Assembly: GCF_002443255.2 (NCBI RefSeq)
Contig: NW_019211460.1
Span: forward strand, 30,469,956 to 30,533,955
Direction: 5' to 3'
Length of the DNA stretch: 64,000 nucleotides
DNA from: Varroa destructor
Lineage: Eukaryota; Arthropoda; Arachnida; Mesostigmata; Varroidae
Part shown: positions 1 to 9,800 of the stretch, piece by piece
How positions within the stretch are numbered: the first letter of the stretch is position 1
Layout of the letters: every line of letters begins with the position of its first letter
The notes under the pieces: model-generated
What the model was told of the DNA's origin: nothing
What the model saw: only the letters and a program-made list of their open reading frames with translations
The model's database searches: none
Made by a program: the position numbers and the translations under genes

Positions 1-45
1 GTCGTGCGCACAGTTTCTCGCTTTCTTCATGCGCCATCTCTGGGT
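1..45 (-). CDS. Possible further LARP6-like exon cut by window edge
   Basis: On the minus strand a good acceptor (TTCATTTGCAG) precedes 45 nt running off the window. If the previous exon is spliced at 162, the joined frame is open and reads DPEMAHEESEKLCAR, an acidic helical stretch plausible for a LARP6 tail. If the stop at 154 is used instead, this is only intron-like sequence. There is too little sequence to decide. Confidence 0.3.
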
Positions 46-161
46 CTGCAAATGAATTTTAAACAACGTTGGTTGCATGTCTGTTTTAGAATGTGCCTGC
101 TAGAAGAATGATTTAACTAACGTTCCATACGATTGTGTATAAAATAGAATTATTTATATAC

Positions 162-576
162 CATAACAATATCGTCGATCGTATGCACTATGCTGCTGTG
201 GGTGCGATTCAGTACTTTGCTTTCGATCCTCATCGGCTTGAAGGGCGAGTCGAAGGACGCGCGTCAGCTCCTTCACCTCTTGAGGATCGTGTAACTTAAG
301 ATGCATTTGGGGGTGCGGTTTAACCGGCAACAAAACTGGAAGCTCTGGCCCACCACAGCCGCTGCTTCTGAACGCCATACGGGTAAGAACGAACAAAGCG
401 GTCTCAGCTTCACGATGACTGGAAAATTCGACGAATGCAAGGGCCTTCCACTCGACCTCGAGTAAGGCGGGATTTCTTGAAAGGAACTTTCGTACATTGG
501 TCAGCACAATCTCAGGAGCGTCGGGCAGGGCGCACGGGACGCATAGCATGCGTGGCAATACGTAAATTGCGTAAAC
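162..576 (-). CDS. LARP6: LARP6-like gene, RRM exon (3'-most full exon in window)
   Basis: Encodes most of the RNA-recognition motif that follows the La motif in LARP6 proteins. The frame after acceptor CCGCAG|GTTTAC begins VYAIYVLPRM, a beta-1 (RNP2-like) strand, and later reads KALAFVEFSS, an RNP1-like beta-3 strand. Joined in phase 0 to the upstream exon it gives FGQ-VYAIYVL, as in LARP6. After the RRM come charged helical residues (EVKELTRVLRLAL). The frame reaches a stop at 154-156, but a GTATAT donor just before it (after 162) could splice on to an exon at the window edge. LARP6 binds RNA through its La module; in vertebrates it binds the collagen mRNA 5' stem-loop. That substrate cannot be assumed here. 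Confidence 0.75.
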
Positions 577-766
577 CTGCGGGTCATTGAGACAAATTTG
601 CTGTTTCACCGTTCACAGGATCCAACGTCGAGCTTGTCACTTAATATCTAGATACCAAGTGTTTGTTTTTGTTTTTAAGGTTTAGTGTTTTTCTCATTTA
701 GGATTGCGATTTTGAAAAACAGACGTACAACGATCGACCGGTTAAGAATACGAGGAACCAACTGAC

Positions 767-892
767 CTGTCCAAACATTTTGAATACATCAAAGATCTGA
801 GACTGCGACTTCGGCATTTCTTGGTGCAGCTGTACGACAGCCCGTGATGCAAAGGTCTCATCATAATGTGGGAAGGGGATTAGTCGACGGAC
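767..892 (-). CDS. LARP6: LARP6-like gene, exon linking La motif and RRM
   Basis: A 126-nt exon (42 codons, phase 0 at both ends) between acceptor CTACAG|GTCCGT and donor GGACAG|GTCAGT. It starts VRRLIPFPHYDET, matching the VRR-x-x-P-x-P segment that closes the La motif in LARP6. It continues through a linker and ends DVFKMFGQ, the helix just before the RRM beta-1 strand. Both splice sites are good and the frame is continuous with both neighbours. This exon is one of the two strongest arguments for LARP6 rather than LARP7 or genuine La. Confidence 0.85.
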
Positions 893-981
893 CTGTAGAG
901 AGAATGCAGATTCATAAAGTTTTCTATTTTCCTCTATAATATATGTGAGATGATAGTATTATATCAGCCTGCGGATCATAC

Positions 982-1164
982 CTTGGTTTCGTCGTCACTG
1001 AGTTCTAGCACTTTTGATGCTTTAACTGCTTGCCTAAGTATTGTCACCGCGGTATGGGATCTTGTTACCGTTCGAAGGCGTCCGTAAGTTGCCATAAAGT
1101 TAAGAGAGATCCATCCTGACCAGCGACGAATCTGCTTGACCAGTAACTCGTCACGAAGAGCAGT
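982..1164 (-). CDS. LARP6: LARP6-like gene, core La-motif exon
   Basis: A 183-nt exon (61 codons, phase 0/0) between acceptor CTCTAG|ACTGCT and donor ACCAAG|GTATGA. It encodes the winged-helix core of the La motif: DELLVKQIRR, then GWISLNFMATYGRLRTVT, then ILRQAVKASKVLELSDDETK. The family pattern (D-x-[FL]-L-x-K-x-[IV]-R, then G-[YW]-[IV]-S-[LV]-x-x-[LFM], then the L-E-[LV]-x-[ED] strand) is complete. La motifs bind RNA with the adjacent RRM. No damage is visible. Confidence 0.9.
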
Positions 1165-1336
1165 CTAGAGAAAAATTTTAGTCACAAAGACGTCTTCGTC
1201 AAAGTTCTATGCTATGACGATGCATCTGCTATTCGAAACATCCGAAAGAAAGAAGAAGAAACCCCGAAGAGATCTGTCTTTTCGGCCAAAACGTTAAGTA
1301 TTTACTGCATTATTGAGGTTAATCAGAAACACTTAC

Positions 1337-1417
1337 CTTATCATCTAAGTAGAACTCGAGCAGAGATTTTGCCTCCTCAATCAGATTGCGTTCAGTTCCG
1401 CCCTCGTTTGACGCTGT
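1337..1417 (-). CDS. LARP6: LARP6-like gene, start of La motif
   Basis: An 81-nt exon (27 codons, phase 0/0) ending at donor GATAAG|GTAAGT. It encodes TASNEGGTERNLIEEAKSLL then EFYLDDK. The last part is helix 1 of the La motif (family consensus Q-x-E-[FY]-Y-[FL]-S-D). The intron upstream carries a 20-bp tandem duplication just before the acceptor, which creates a possible alternative acceptor adding 18 nt in frame (see findings). Confidence 0.85.
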
Positions 1418-1422
1418 CTGAA

Positions 1423-1462
1423 AATCGAAAACGTCCTAAAATAATCGAAAACGTCCTAAAAT
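1423..1462. repeat. 20-bp tandem duplication in LARP6-like intron
   Basis: The unit ATCGAAAACGTCCTAAAATA occurs twice head to tail (about 1424-1463) immediately upstream, in gene orientation, of the acceptor of exon 1417-1337. On the coding strand each copy carries TTATTTTAG, an acceptor-like string. Confidence 0.9.
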
Positions 1463-1570
1463 AACAAATTTGCAGAGAAATAGCAAAAGGAACTCTTTAT
1501 TCCTTGCTTTCATGCGAAAAAACTTGCGCCTAAGAAAAAAAATGCTGTCAATTTTAGAAATAGTGCCAAC

Positions 1571-1967
1571 CTGTTTCTGAGGCGTCGTAGGCCTTGTATC
1601 TTCCATAGAAATATCGGAGGTATCGGATATAAATCGCTCGTCGGTATCACCAAAACCCTCAATTTTTGTTCTGGCAATGCATCCGCCGATAGAAAACTTC
1701 AATGGTCCTTCCTTAACCAATACTTCCCTAGTAGATTTCTCTGTAAACAGGGCGTGTTTTCCAGCTTCTGATGCACCATCTAATAACCTCGCAGGCCTCT
1801 CACTGACGTCAGTTGAAGGTCTGTCAGCCACTATGGGGTCTCCCACGACGCAGACAGCCGGATCGATTTCGGCGAGTGGTATCATCTCGCGCATTCCGGA
1901 TGCTCCCAGCACTTCGACCAATGATGACGCGCTACCCTTCAAAGATGACTTCGCGTAGTTTTTACTG
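1571..1967 (-). CDS. LARP6: LARP6-like gene, N-terminal low-complexity exon
   Basis: A 397-nt exon. The acceptor is taken as ATCAG|CAGTAA, so its first base completes a split GAC codon; the donor is AAACAG|GTTGGC in phase 0. The protein is hydrophilic and acidic/Ser-Thr rich, ending ISMEDTRPTTPQKQ, as expected of the disordered region before a La motif. No domain is seen. The identity rests on frame continuity with the flanking exons, because the sequence itself is not conserved enough to recognise. Confidence 0.7.
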
Positions 1968-2200
1968 CTGATTCCGAAAAAGATTAAATATTAGTTTCAT
2001 ATTTCAATTGAGAATGAATCATTTGAAACAGAAGTATGGCTGTATCGTACCATTTTCGCTATACATCACGACCAGTCAGCTGGCTACGATTTTATTTCGC
2101 AATATCACAGCCTGTCCAGCCCCTAAATTGTGCCACAAACGACTACGTATTCTACAGAAATTGGGTTAGTATGCACTAAGAAGACCACTGCCATACTTAC

Positions 2201-2296
2201 TCTTCTAACGAAGACCAAGGTGTTTTCTTGAGAATGCCTTTCAGTGGTCTATGTTCACGAGCCTCTTGTTTTTCTTTTAAGGCTTCCTGAGGCGCC
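2201..2296 (-). CDS. LARP6: LARP6-like gene, 5'-most exon identified
   Basis: A 96-nt exon between acceptor CTTTTAG|GGCGCC and donor GAAGA|GTAAGT (a full-match donor). It encodes a basic/acidic stretch including EHRPLKGILKKTPWSSLEE. It enters with one base of a split codon and leaves with two, which fits the next exon. No in-frame ATG lies in it, so at least one more 5' exon must exist to the right; I could not find it before about 5 kb. The N-terminal part is not recognisable by family. Confidence 0.6.
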
Positions 2297-5200
2297 CTAA
2301 AAGAAACAAATCACAACCACGTAGGCTCCGCTGAATAACAGTCATTCCATAGGATGATACTGACATATGCAACATAACGTACACACTTCCACATGCATTG
2401 CATTTACCCAATTACCTCAAACAGAGGATACATGCGTACGTGTAGTGTTCATTGACCACACAAACTTTGATTTACATAAACGAAAAATTTACGCTATTCA
2501 CCGTAACACTACAGCTTCCTTTCGTTGCCTTTTCTTAGCCTTGGATCACTACATCATGGCAGGGTAAAATCCAGAAGTGAATTAGGGTTGGATGGAACAG
2601 ATAAGGAAAGCTTCCCATAATAGTACAGATGGAAGCAAAAAAATTATGTCAACAGCAGTCAATGGCCAACAGAAATTGCTGCATGGCGGAAAATAATCAC
2701 TCGAACCCTAGGTAATAAAAATTTTTAAAGGTAAACATGGCGATTGTATCTATTAACAGTTTCATGGGTTTTTAAATTCCGCGCAATGAACTCTGGCTGA
2801 TACTACGAGGGCCGTTCGCATTTCTCACAGAGGGATAACGTCCTTTTACGTGCAGTATCCGGAGAGTTCATAAACTTATCGACAAAAACTTACGCTTTAG
2901 GACATACGTAGGATTTCCAACACAAGATCGCCTGTCACAACGGAACAGACTGATGGACCATTCCATACGAAAAGTTCTCTGCCTTCGTTTTCTACAACCA
3001 ATACCGATCGCACTGTTATGTAGCATGAATAGTTGCCCTAAATGGAATTTCGACCCTGAAACTCGCAAAGATCTTGGCGTTCCCCCCAGCCTGGACACTT
3101 CATGCAGCTTGCAATATTTCGTTGGCACCTCACAACCACAGCTGATAACATTAGTATGAGGGTACCGCTGAAGTTGATCGTGTTAATCCTTAAGCGAACA
3201 AGAAGTTCGGTAACATGAGGCCTGTATTGTGATATTTATTGAGGAGAATTGCTGAATTCGAACACCAACCTTCGGTCGATTGTTTTTTGGGCAAGTTCGT
3301 ATAATGAAAAAATATAATCACAACAAAAACCCTTCCCTTTTGAATAAAAATGAACTCACCGTGGAATAACGTGCTCATTGCAAAAAGACATCTTGATACT
3401 TTTTGTGATTTGACTCTTTGAAGCTGACGATGTTTGCCCTAGCTGCACACAAAGACAGATTTTGAATAAAGGCGCGACTGGATAATTACATACATTTATA
3501 GATGTCCCGGAATTTTTTCTCTTGATATGTATGTTCGTATTCATGAGCCGAATTAATGAGACTCAGATTGGAATTGGTGTAAAGGTTCTTCTCTGGCCGT
3601 ATGATTCGCTGTGATTTTTCGAGTAGAACTTTGCTAACCAGTCAACAAGTACCTTTTTTTTTTTCTATTACAGGGCTGAAGCCTCCAGCGTTGATTGTCC
3701 CATTAAAGGCCTGTTGATCGTGGCGCGGGCAATCCTTACCTTCTTTTGAGTATCTTCGAATCCTTTCAGTTATGCCTAGCGGATAGGCACTGTCAGCAAT
3801 TAGTTTTTATTTCACTGTAGAATGAAATAACAGCTACTTTCTTAGGGCAGATGATGTAAAAATCGCACTTCAAAAAAATGTCTGCTTTGCAAGAACGAAT
3901 AGGCTTCGCAAAAAACTTATCTTGCTTCCCATTTTTTTTCAAAACATTGAGTCGTTTTCGATAAGCTAGGGTACATCCCCATCGGAGGAGCACACCTGGT
4001 AATCTTGGTTCCAGGTATTTTGGTACGAGCATTCTGGTACAGAATACTCTGATCAAGGGACCGCACCATAGACTGCACAAATGACAAGCAAAGCCAAAAG
4101 GTAGCGCAAGATGGAACTTATCGTTAAAGTGATGTTTACACCTTCATGTATATATTATATACATTTTCTTCCTGCAATATGGGCCATATCAATCCATTGC
4201 AAAAAATTAGCTTTATTAAAGAAGTTTGATGGAAATCATACACCCCACAAACTCACTTCTGCTTCAATGGGATGCTTCTATATTCAATATAAAACACTTT
4301 AGTCGACCAGAAACCGAAAAGAGATATTTGCTTTGAGTTCATTCAAAAGATCCATTCAAAAGTTTCAAAGCCGAAATGCTTTTAACTATCAGATTATTAT
4401 TATTATCATTAGATCAGCGTGGACAACGACGGTTCACACGGCATCTTAATAATTTTACAATACATTTCAAACCCATGGAACCAAAAAAGGTACCATTATC
4501 GCAAGCTTAATATCGTACAGCCAACGTTCGGTTAATATGATCAGACCTCCAGTCGTCCGTTCAGATGCACTGAAGACATGCTTTCACAAAATATACTTAC
4601 TATTGTTGCTTCAAATAATATATTTAGCTCTAGTTTTGGCTCTACGCGATCAAAACGGGGTTTGGCTTTTGCTTCCAATGCCGACTGCATTGAGTGATTT
4701 TGTATATACATCAATAGGGGGGTTTTTCTCATTGAAACACGGTCAAATTGTCTCTATATGAGACCTTCAATGTGCGTCCACCTCCTTCACCCCTCATCCG
4801 CATCAAATGATGGTGAAATGTAGCGTGATAAACGCATTAAGCCGCGTTGTTTCGGCACTCACAAGCTCGTCTTAGCAACTTAAAAGGCGCTCTTAATGGT
4901 CCCACTCTCAAGCTATTTCGTATGAGTAATGGGAGCTACTGATTAATGTGCCAGTCTCAAGACGAAAGAAAACTATTGTCCAAAAATACTGTTAAATGTT
5001 TGTTTAATATTTAGAGCCAGTAAAGGTTGAATCTGATCATGATAAGCCCACGTTTAAGGTGTAAATCGTCATTGCAATAGTGGTAAGCGGTGTTGTATAA
5101 GTTAATCGAGTCAGCTATAGTTTGTGTGGCCTAAACTTCTTATCAGGGATGGCCGTTTTCAGCCTATGTTATAAGGAATGCGAAAGACTCTCGGAAAACG

Positions 5201-5478
5201 ACTCTAATAACTCTAGTAGCTCTTTTTGTTTGATCGATTTATGTTCCTAACATAGTGAGACTTCAAATGAGCCAGTACTTATGAAACTTAGGTGTTTTAC
5301 GTCCCTTACTTAAGCCATTCAATATCTACCTTAAACAGACAGCTAGTTTCCAGTACGAAGTAAGGTGTTTTCGGGTGTGAACGGTTGGGTGCGGGCCTAG
5401 ATAGCCACGTGTCCGTAAGTTCAGCAGACAAACATTTGACCGCAGTTATTATACTTAGTAATTTAGTGAAATTCACAA
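2297..5478. other. Spacer right of LARP6-like exons
   Basis: The missing 5' exon(s) and promoter of the LARP6-like gene are probably here or just beyond. Short open frames exist on both strands (for example 2868-3159 and 3793-4080), but they overlap antisense frames, lack good splice sites and have no recognisable motif. AT-rich, with short T runs near 3653. Nothing else supported. Confidence 0.4.
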
Positions 5479-6402
5479 ATGAAGACAACGCTCGAATGCG
5501 GTGACGATTCAACCTTGGATGCATCAATGTCGTATCTCTTTGTTCTGAACAAAACTATAGTCACATCAAATACCGAGCTTTGCGGTTTATCGTCGTTGTA
5601 CGAAGCAATACGTATTGACGTCTTTGTTGGCAATCGTGGACCATTTCAGGTCTACAGTCAGACAACGCTCACCTGTAGAAACGACCGCTAGCGACACTAC
5701 AAGAAAGCCCTGTCGAAGATACGGACCGATATTCAAAACGTAAATCAAAAAGCAACGCAACTCCGTGACGAAACCATACAGACAAGCCGATTAGCAACTG
5801 CCTTGGAGGTCAAGTTAACAGATAACCTGGGAATAATTCAGTAGAACCACAGAAATCTTCCTGAAATCTAGCCGCAACAGCGATTAGTATTGCTATGTTA
5901 GTCTGACACCTCCAGAACAGAAAGGCTGGATCTTCATCGAAATCAAGGTTGTAGCATTACCAGGCTTAGGGCGCCATACTCGTTACAAAATGCCGACGTA
6001 CGGTATGAGCGACATAAAATGACGCAGTTATTATCAAAAACGTAGCAAAAACCGTCGCTGAGGTTGTGTACCACCTCGCGATTCGGTGAACACTTCTGAA
6101 ATTTTTCGAAGCACCAGTTACTATTCTAAGAGATATATTGCATGAATACTTCAAATACATTGCCACCGTAACTATGAGCATGCGGTTTATTGAAGTTTCA
6201 GCGTTGGCAAATATTCACTGTGGGATATGGTTACCATGCCATGCCGTTTCATAGAATTGTTGGAAAAATCACAGGTATGGCAAGACCTATATTGGCTAAA
6301 TTTTTGAGTAATAAGAGCAAGGCCTTGATGCTACACGGAAAGGACGATTTCGAGAGTTTGTGGCCGCCGAAAAAAAAATGTATGTGGACCTTAAAAAATT
6401 AA
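5479..6402 (+). pseudogene. Broken CRAL-TRIO (lipid-transfer, alpha-TTP/CRALBP-like) relic
   Basis: Protein-like sequence runs through all three plus frames. The best clue is the last segment (about 6250-6370): RPILAKFLSNKSKALMLHG, followed by KDDFESLW. This matches the end of the CRAL-TRIO fold (K/R-P-[FI]-L-x-x-K-x-x-x-x-[IV]-x-x-H-G-x-[DN]-x-x-S-L). Upstream, in another frame, VTILRDILHEYFKYIATVT then MRFIEVS resembles the preceding helix and the I-H-F-[IV]-N strand. Further upstream, about 5885-6010, a frame reads GWIFIEIKVVALPG. In-frame stops (TAG 5689-5691, TGA 6087-6089) and two frame changes break it, so it cannot make a normal protein. The first ORF (ATG 5479) is coding-like but not identified. 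CRAL-TRIO proteins carry hydrophobic ligands such as tocopherol or retinal. The identification is from memory of the motif, not a search. Confidence 0.45.
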
Positions 6403-7100
6403 TGCACTAAAAGGAAAATGAAACGCAAACGCCAATATTAGCCAGTAAACGATATTCGACATCATTCGGTCCGGGTCGACTTTCAAAACATGAATTTGTG
6501 CCATTTGAACTAGTTAGTTACTGGACGAGCAAAAACAAGGCGTATACACATACGTTTGTTTTTTTCACATATATATTTTTACCCCAACGATTCTGCGTTT
6601 TTATTTAACTGTTGCTAACCTACAATGGCTATTGTTTTTGCTTGTTCCGAAGGTTTGCTCTCGGGAATTTGGTGCGAAGGGTGTCTGGCGTTCGACAATA
6701 AATGGATGTAAATATTCTAGCTATGATGGAAACTACTATAGACCTTGTAATTATTTCTGAGCTTTTTTTGAACTAATTACCGCTTGACTAGGGGTATCCG
6801 TGACGGCTTCAAGCCCATGCGTGCATTATGGAAGTAAATATTTGTTTTCTCTTGTTTCAAACGTCTGCTCCGATAGTACTCTTTATAGCAGCACAAATCG
6901 TACTAACATAAAAACATATACATAAACATGCAAAATGCGTAAAGTATTGGCATTATTATTGAATTGTACGAATCATTGTAACAGCGTTGTAGACTCATAG
7001 TGGAACTACTCGTCATGATATTATACTTACAGCAAAGACGAAGCCATTCAGATACTTACCGGAGAGGTGATGTGAACGAAGACCAAGTAAATTACCCACT
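6403..7100. other. Intergenic spacer
   Basis: AT-rich sequence with only short open frames and no splice-bounded coding block. Nothing supported. Confidence 0.5.
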
Positions 7101-9800
7101 TATGTGCTTTACCATCGGGGGCTGCTGGTGCTCCTACGGATGGTCTGCTTTGTTGGCACTTCGTTGTGTTCTCTCTCCTTCTCTCTCTTGCTCATTGCTC
7201 CGCTGACCCCCGAGGTAGCTGCCCTTCCTGCCTTCAGGCTCTGCGCTCCACTGGTCTCAGACAGCCCATCAGGCCAATCACCCAATCAGGACTTGCACCC
7301 CATTTTCATCCCGCTCCCAAGACTTCCCCCAGTCGCTATCCCTAGTTGACGTTCCGGATATCTTTGGAGTTGTGTGATCCGACTGGTAGCCCCGTAGAAC
7401 GCCACCTCCTGTTCTCGCCGACGCTAGCCAGGGTGTTAAAAGGTTCAAGCTAGATTTAGTCGGCGTCGCTAAGTGGATCTAACGATGCTTACCAACCTCG
7501 TATAGGGTGTTCGGTGTGCAGTGTATGCTCAAGGGACATTTTTGCTCTTCTAAACCGAAAGCTCTCTTCTTAGTTTAAAAATCCCGTTCTCAAATGTTAG
7601 CGACTGCACTTGTTTGTCCACCACTTCGTTTGGCCTTGAGAAGTAAAACACATATGAGATAGATACTAAAACGAATTAATTTAACTATTTGTGCGCGGAA
7701 TATCTATAGAATGTACACTAGTATCTTGCATCTGTTGGACTGTCTGGCCGTTTCTAAGTCTGGCTTATTCAGCTCCTTTGTGTCACACTCTCTCAAACCG
7801 CGCGTGCGCCGCCAAAAGACACTTAGGCGAATCATTTAGTATTTTGCGTAGTGCTATCGGTACTGCTGCTAGCTGTGGGTCGTGAGGGCGTCCGCTGGAT
7901 TTAGGATAACCGTACAGACGAGGCGACACACGGACGCCGGTAACGGGCGTGGGTTCAAAAAGGAGCCTTCTTTAATGTCGGTAGTGCCTCCTAACGAGCG
8001 CCACGCGCTGGCTTTTCTTCCAAAACGACTTGAACACTGCTAACAGCCCGTCTGGCCCTGTACAGCTCGACTTCTCTTACAAGGCTTGGTTGCCCCTGTA
8101 CGACTTGTCTGCCTGAACTCCCTCGTCCACCAATTTTTCTCTTCCTTCTCCCTACTTCTCTTTTCCATTGTACCGAACGGGGGTTGGCAGGCTCCTCAAA
8201 CCATTACGGTCCGAACGTGTCATCCTTTTGCCGCTTGCCCAAAGCCACTGGTGGGATGGTCAAGCCACGAAGAATTTGATTTCTTTTCTGGTCTTTGTTA
8301 TTGGCTCCGCCTTCGCATAGTCCCCCACTGGTGGCTGTACCCGCCGGCCTTCGGCAACCGCCTCCGCCCCCATTCAGCGGCTTTACGGTTTAACCGCCGG
8401 CTTTCCTTGTCGCCGTTGTTACCGTTACTGCCGCCGCTGGCCGCTCTTCCTTGTCCTCGGTCCTATCCTTCGTTTTTTGGGCCTTCCCGTTGCCGCCGTT
8501 CGTCACCGCCATCGTCATCGACAGCTGGCGCAGCAAGTCTGTGCCAACAGATCTGTGATTGCTGTCTCGTTTACTGCCGGTTTAGCGGCCTTTTCCTTGT
8601 TCGTTGGTTTACTTGCCGGCCCGTTTCTTGTTGTCAGCTGTCAAGTAGTACGCAGAGCGTGCTTGCCACCCAGCCGGCCATTTTCTTCTAAGGAACGTTC
8701 TCGCTTCGGCCGCGCAGTCCATTGCCGCGCCCGTCGCATTGCTGGTCTGCGCTGACCTGTCTTGACTGCTTCTGCTATCTTGTTCTTTGCCCCTCCTTCA
8801 TCCCGGCTCTTACTTTTAGTCGTTTATATAGCCCTCTTCGATTCGCTGGCCGGGCCACCTACCGTTGCTATTTCGCCATGTGATCGGCTCTTTTAGTTAT
8901 CCGGCGCCCTCCTGCCGTTAGCAGAGTCCGAGCGGAGTTTCCCAAATTTGTCCCAACTTGCCCCCCACTGATTTCTGATTCAGCTGCCGCGGAAAAAGCA
9001 GCGGCTCTTCCGCCTACGTTTTGTCCTCCTATTTGACCTCCTGCTGCCTGTTATTTGGCTGAAGCTCAGTCGGCGATGGCGACCCCTTCGCCTGTCCATA
9101 TCTCTCACGCTGTTTGTCGTCGTTCTGTGCAGCGGTCGTCACCACGACCTCTGTCAGTGTGGCCTTTGCTCGTCGACCGTCACAGCGTTACTTTCTAACG
9201 TGAACGGAGGTAGTACTTATTGCAACCTCCGGTATTGTCATAGTCGTCGCGGGCCAGGAATTGGCCGTAATTCCTGCCCTTTGTATCAGTGACCCGCATG
9301 TTGTCAAACGTCCCCCTCCGAACCGCTTGTCTGACTGTTGTCGTCGGCTGGCCAGCTCGATTATCGCTTACTAGCGCCACTGCTGCAGTTCGGCCCTCGG
9401 AAACATCGAGTTGTAATTGCGCAGCGAAAAGGCCAGCATCAGATCCTCCTTTCCCGGTCGCTCTCTCCCTTTCCCGAGATTTCTATTCTTTTCGGTCTAA
9501 TGTAGTTAGTCGGTACAAGTTATATAGTAGTAGCTGTGAGAGGGAGAGAAGGACCAACAAGCCTGCTTGAGGACTGCTTCAAGGGCGACGAGTGACTGTG
9601 TGCGCGGGTAGGACCGAATGGGGAGCTAGGGGCAAGTCAGCAAAGAAATTCTCAAAGCAGAGATTTGCCCCGGAGGGGGCAGCAGACGGCTGGAGAAAGC
9701 TACTACTGATGACAAACGTCAACTTTGTTTTTGAGGATGATGACGCAGTACTTCTGTTGAACGACAGTCGAGGACTTGATTGACGTCAGTGTAATTTATC
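7100..9800. promoter_or_regulatory. GC-rich, pyrimidine-strand island
   Basis: About 2.7 kb clearly richer in G+C than its surroundings, with many CpG dinucleotides and a plus strand dominated by C/T runs (CTTCTCTTTTCC, CCGCCGTTG types). The 201-codon open frame at 8086-8691 is a by-product of this bias: it reads as Ser/Pro/Leu/Phe/Cys low-complexity sequence with no domain. The strand turns to GA-rich near 9540, after a GTTATATAGTAG string that could be TATA-like. It may be an upstream promoter or enhancer island in the LARP6-Shox interval. No transcript is demonstrated. Confidence 0.4.

Noticed and set aside
2868..3159. Opposed 86- and 68-codon frames right of LARP6
   Set aside because: They overlap antisense, neither has splice support, and neither matches a LARP6 N-terminus.
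8086..8691. Longest open frame of the window (201 codons, plus strand)
   Set aside because: It is a product of C/T-rich DNA: Ser/Pro/Leu/Phe/Cys low-complexity residues, with overlapping frames also open and no motif.
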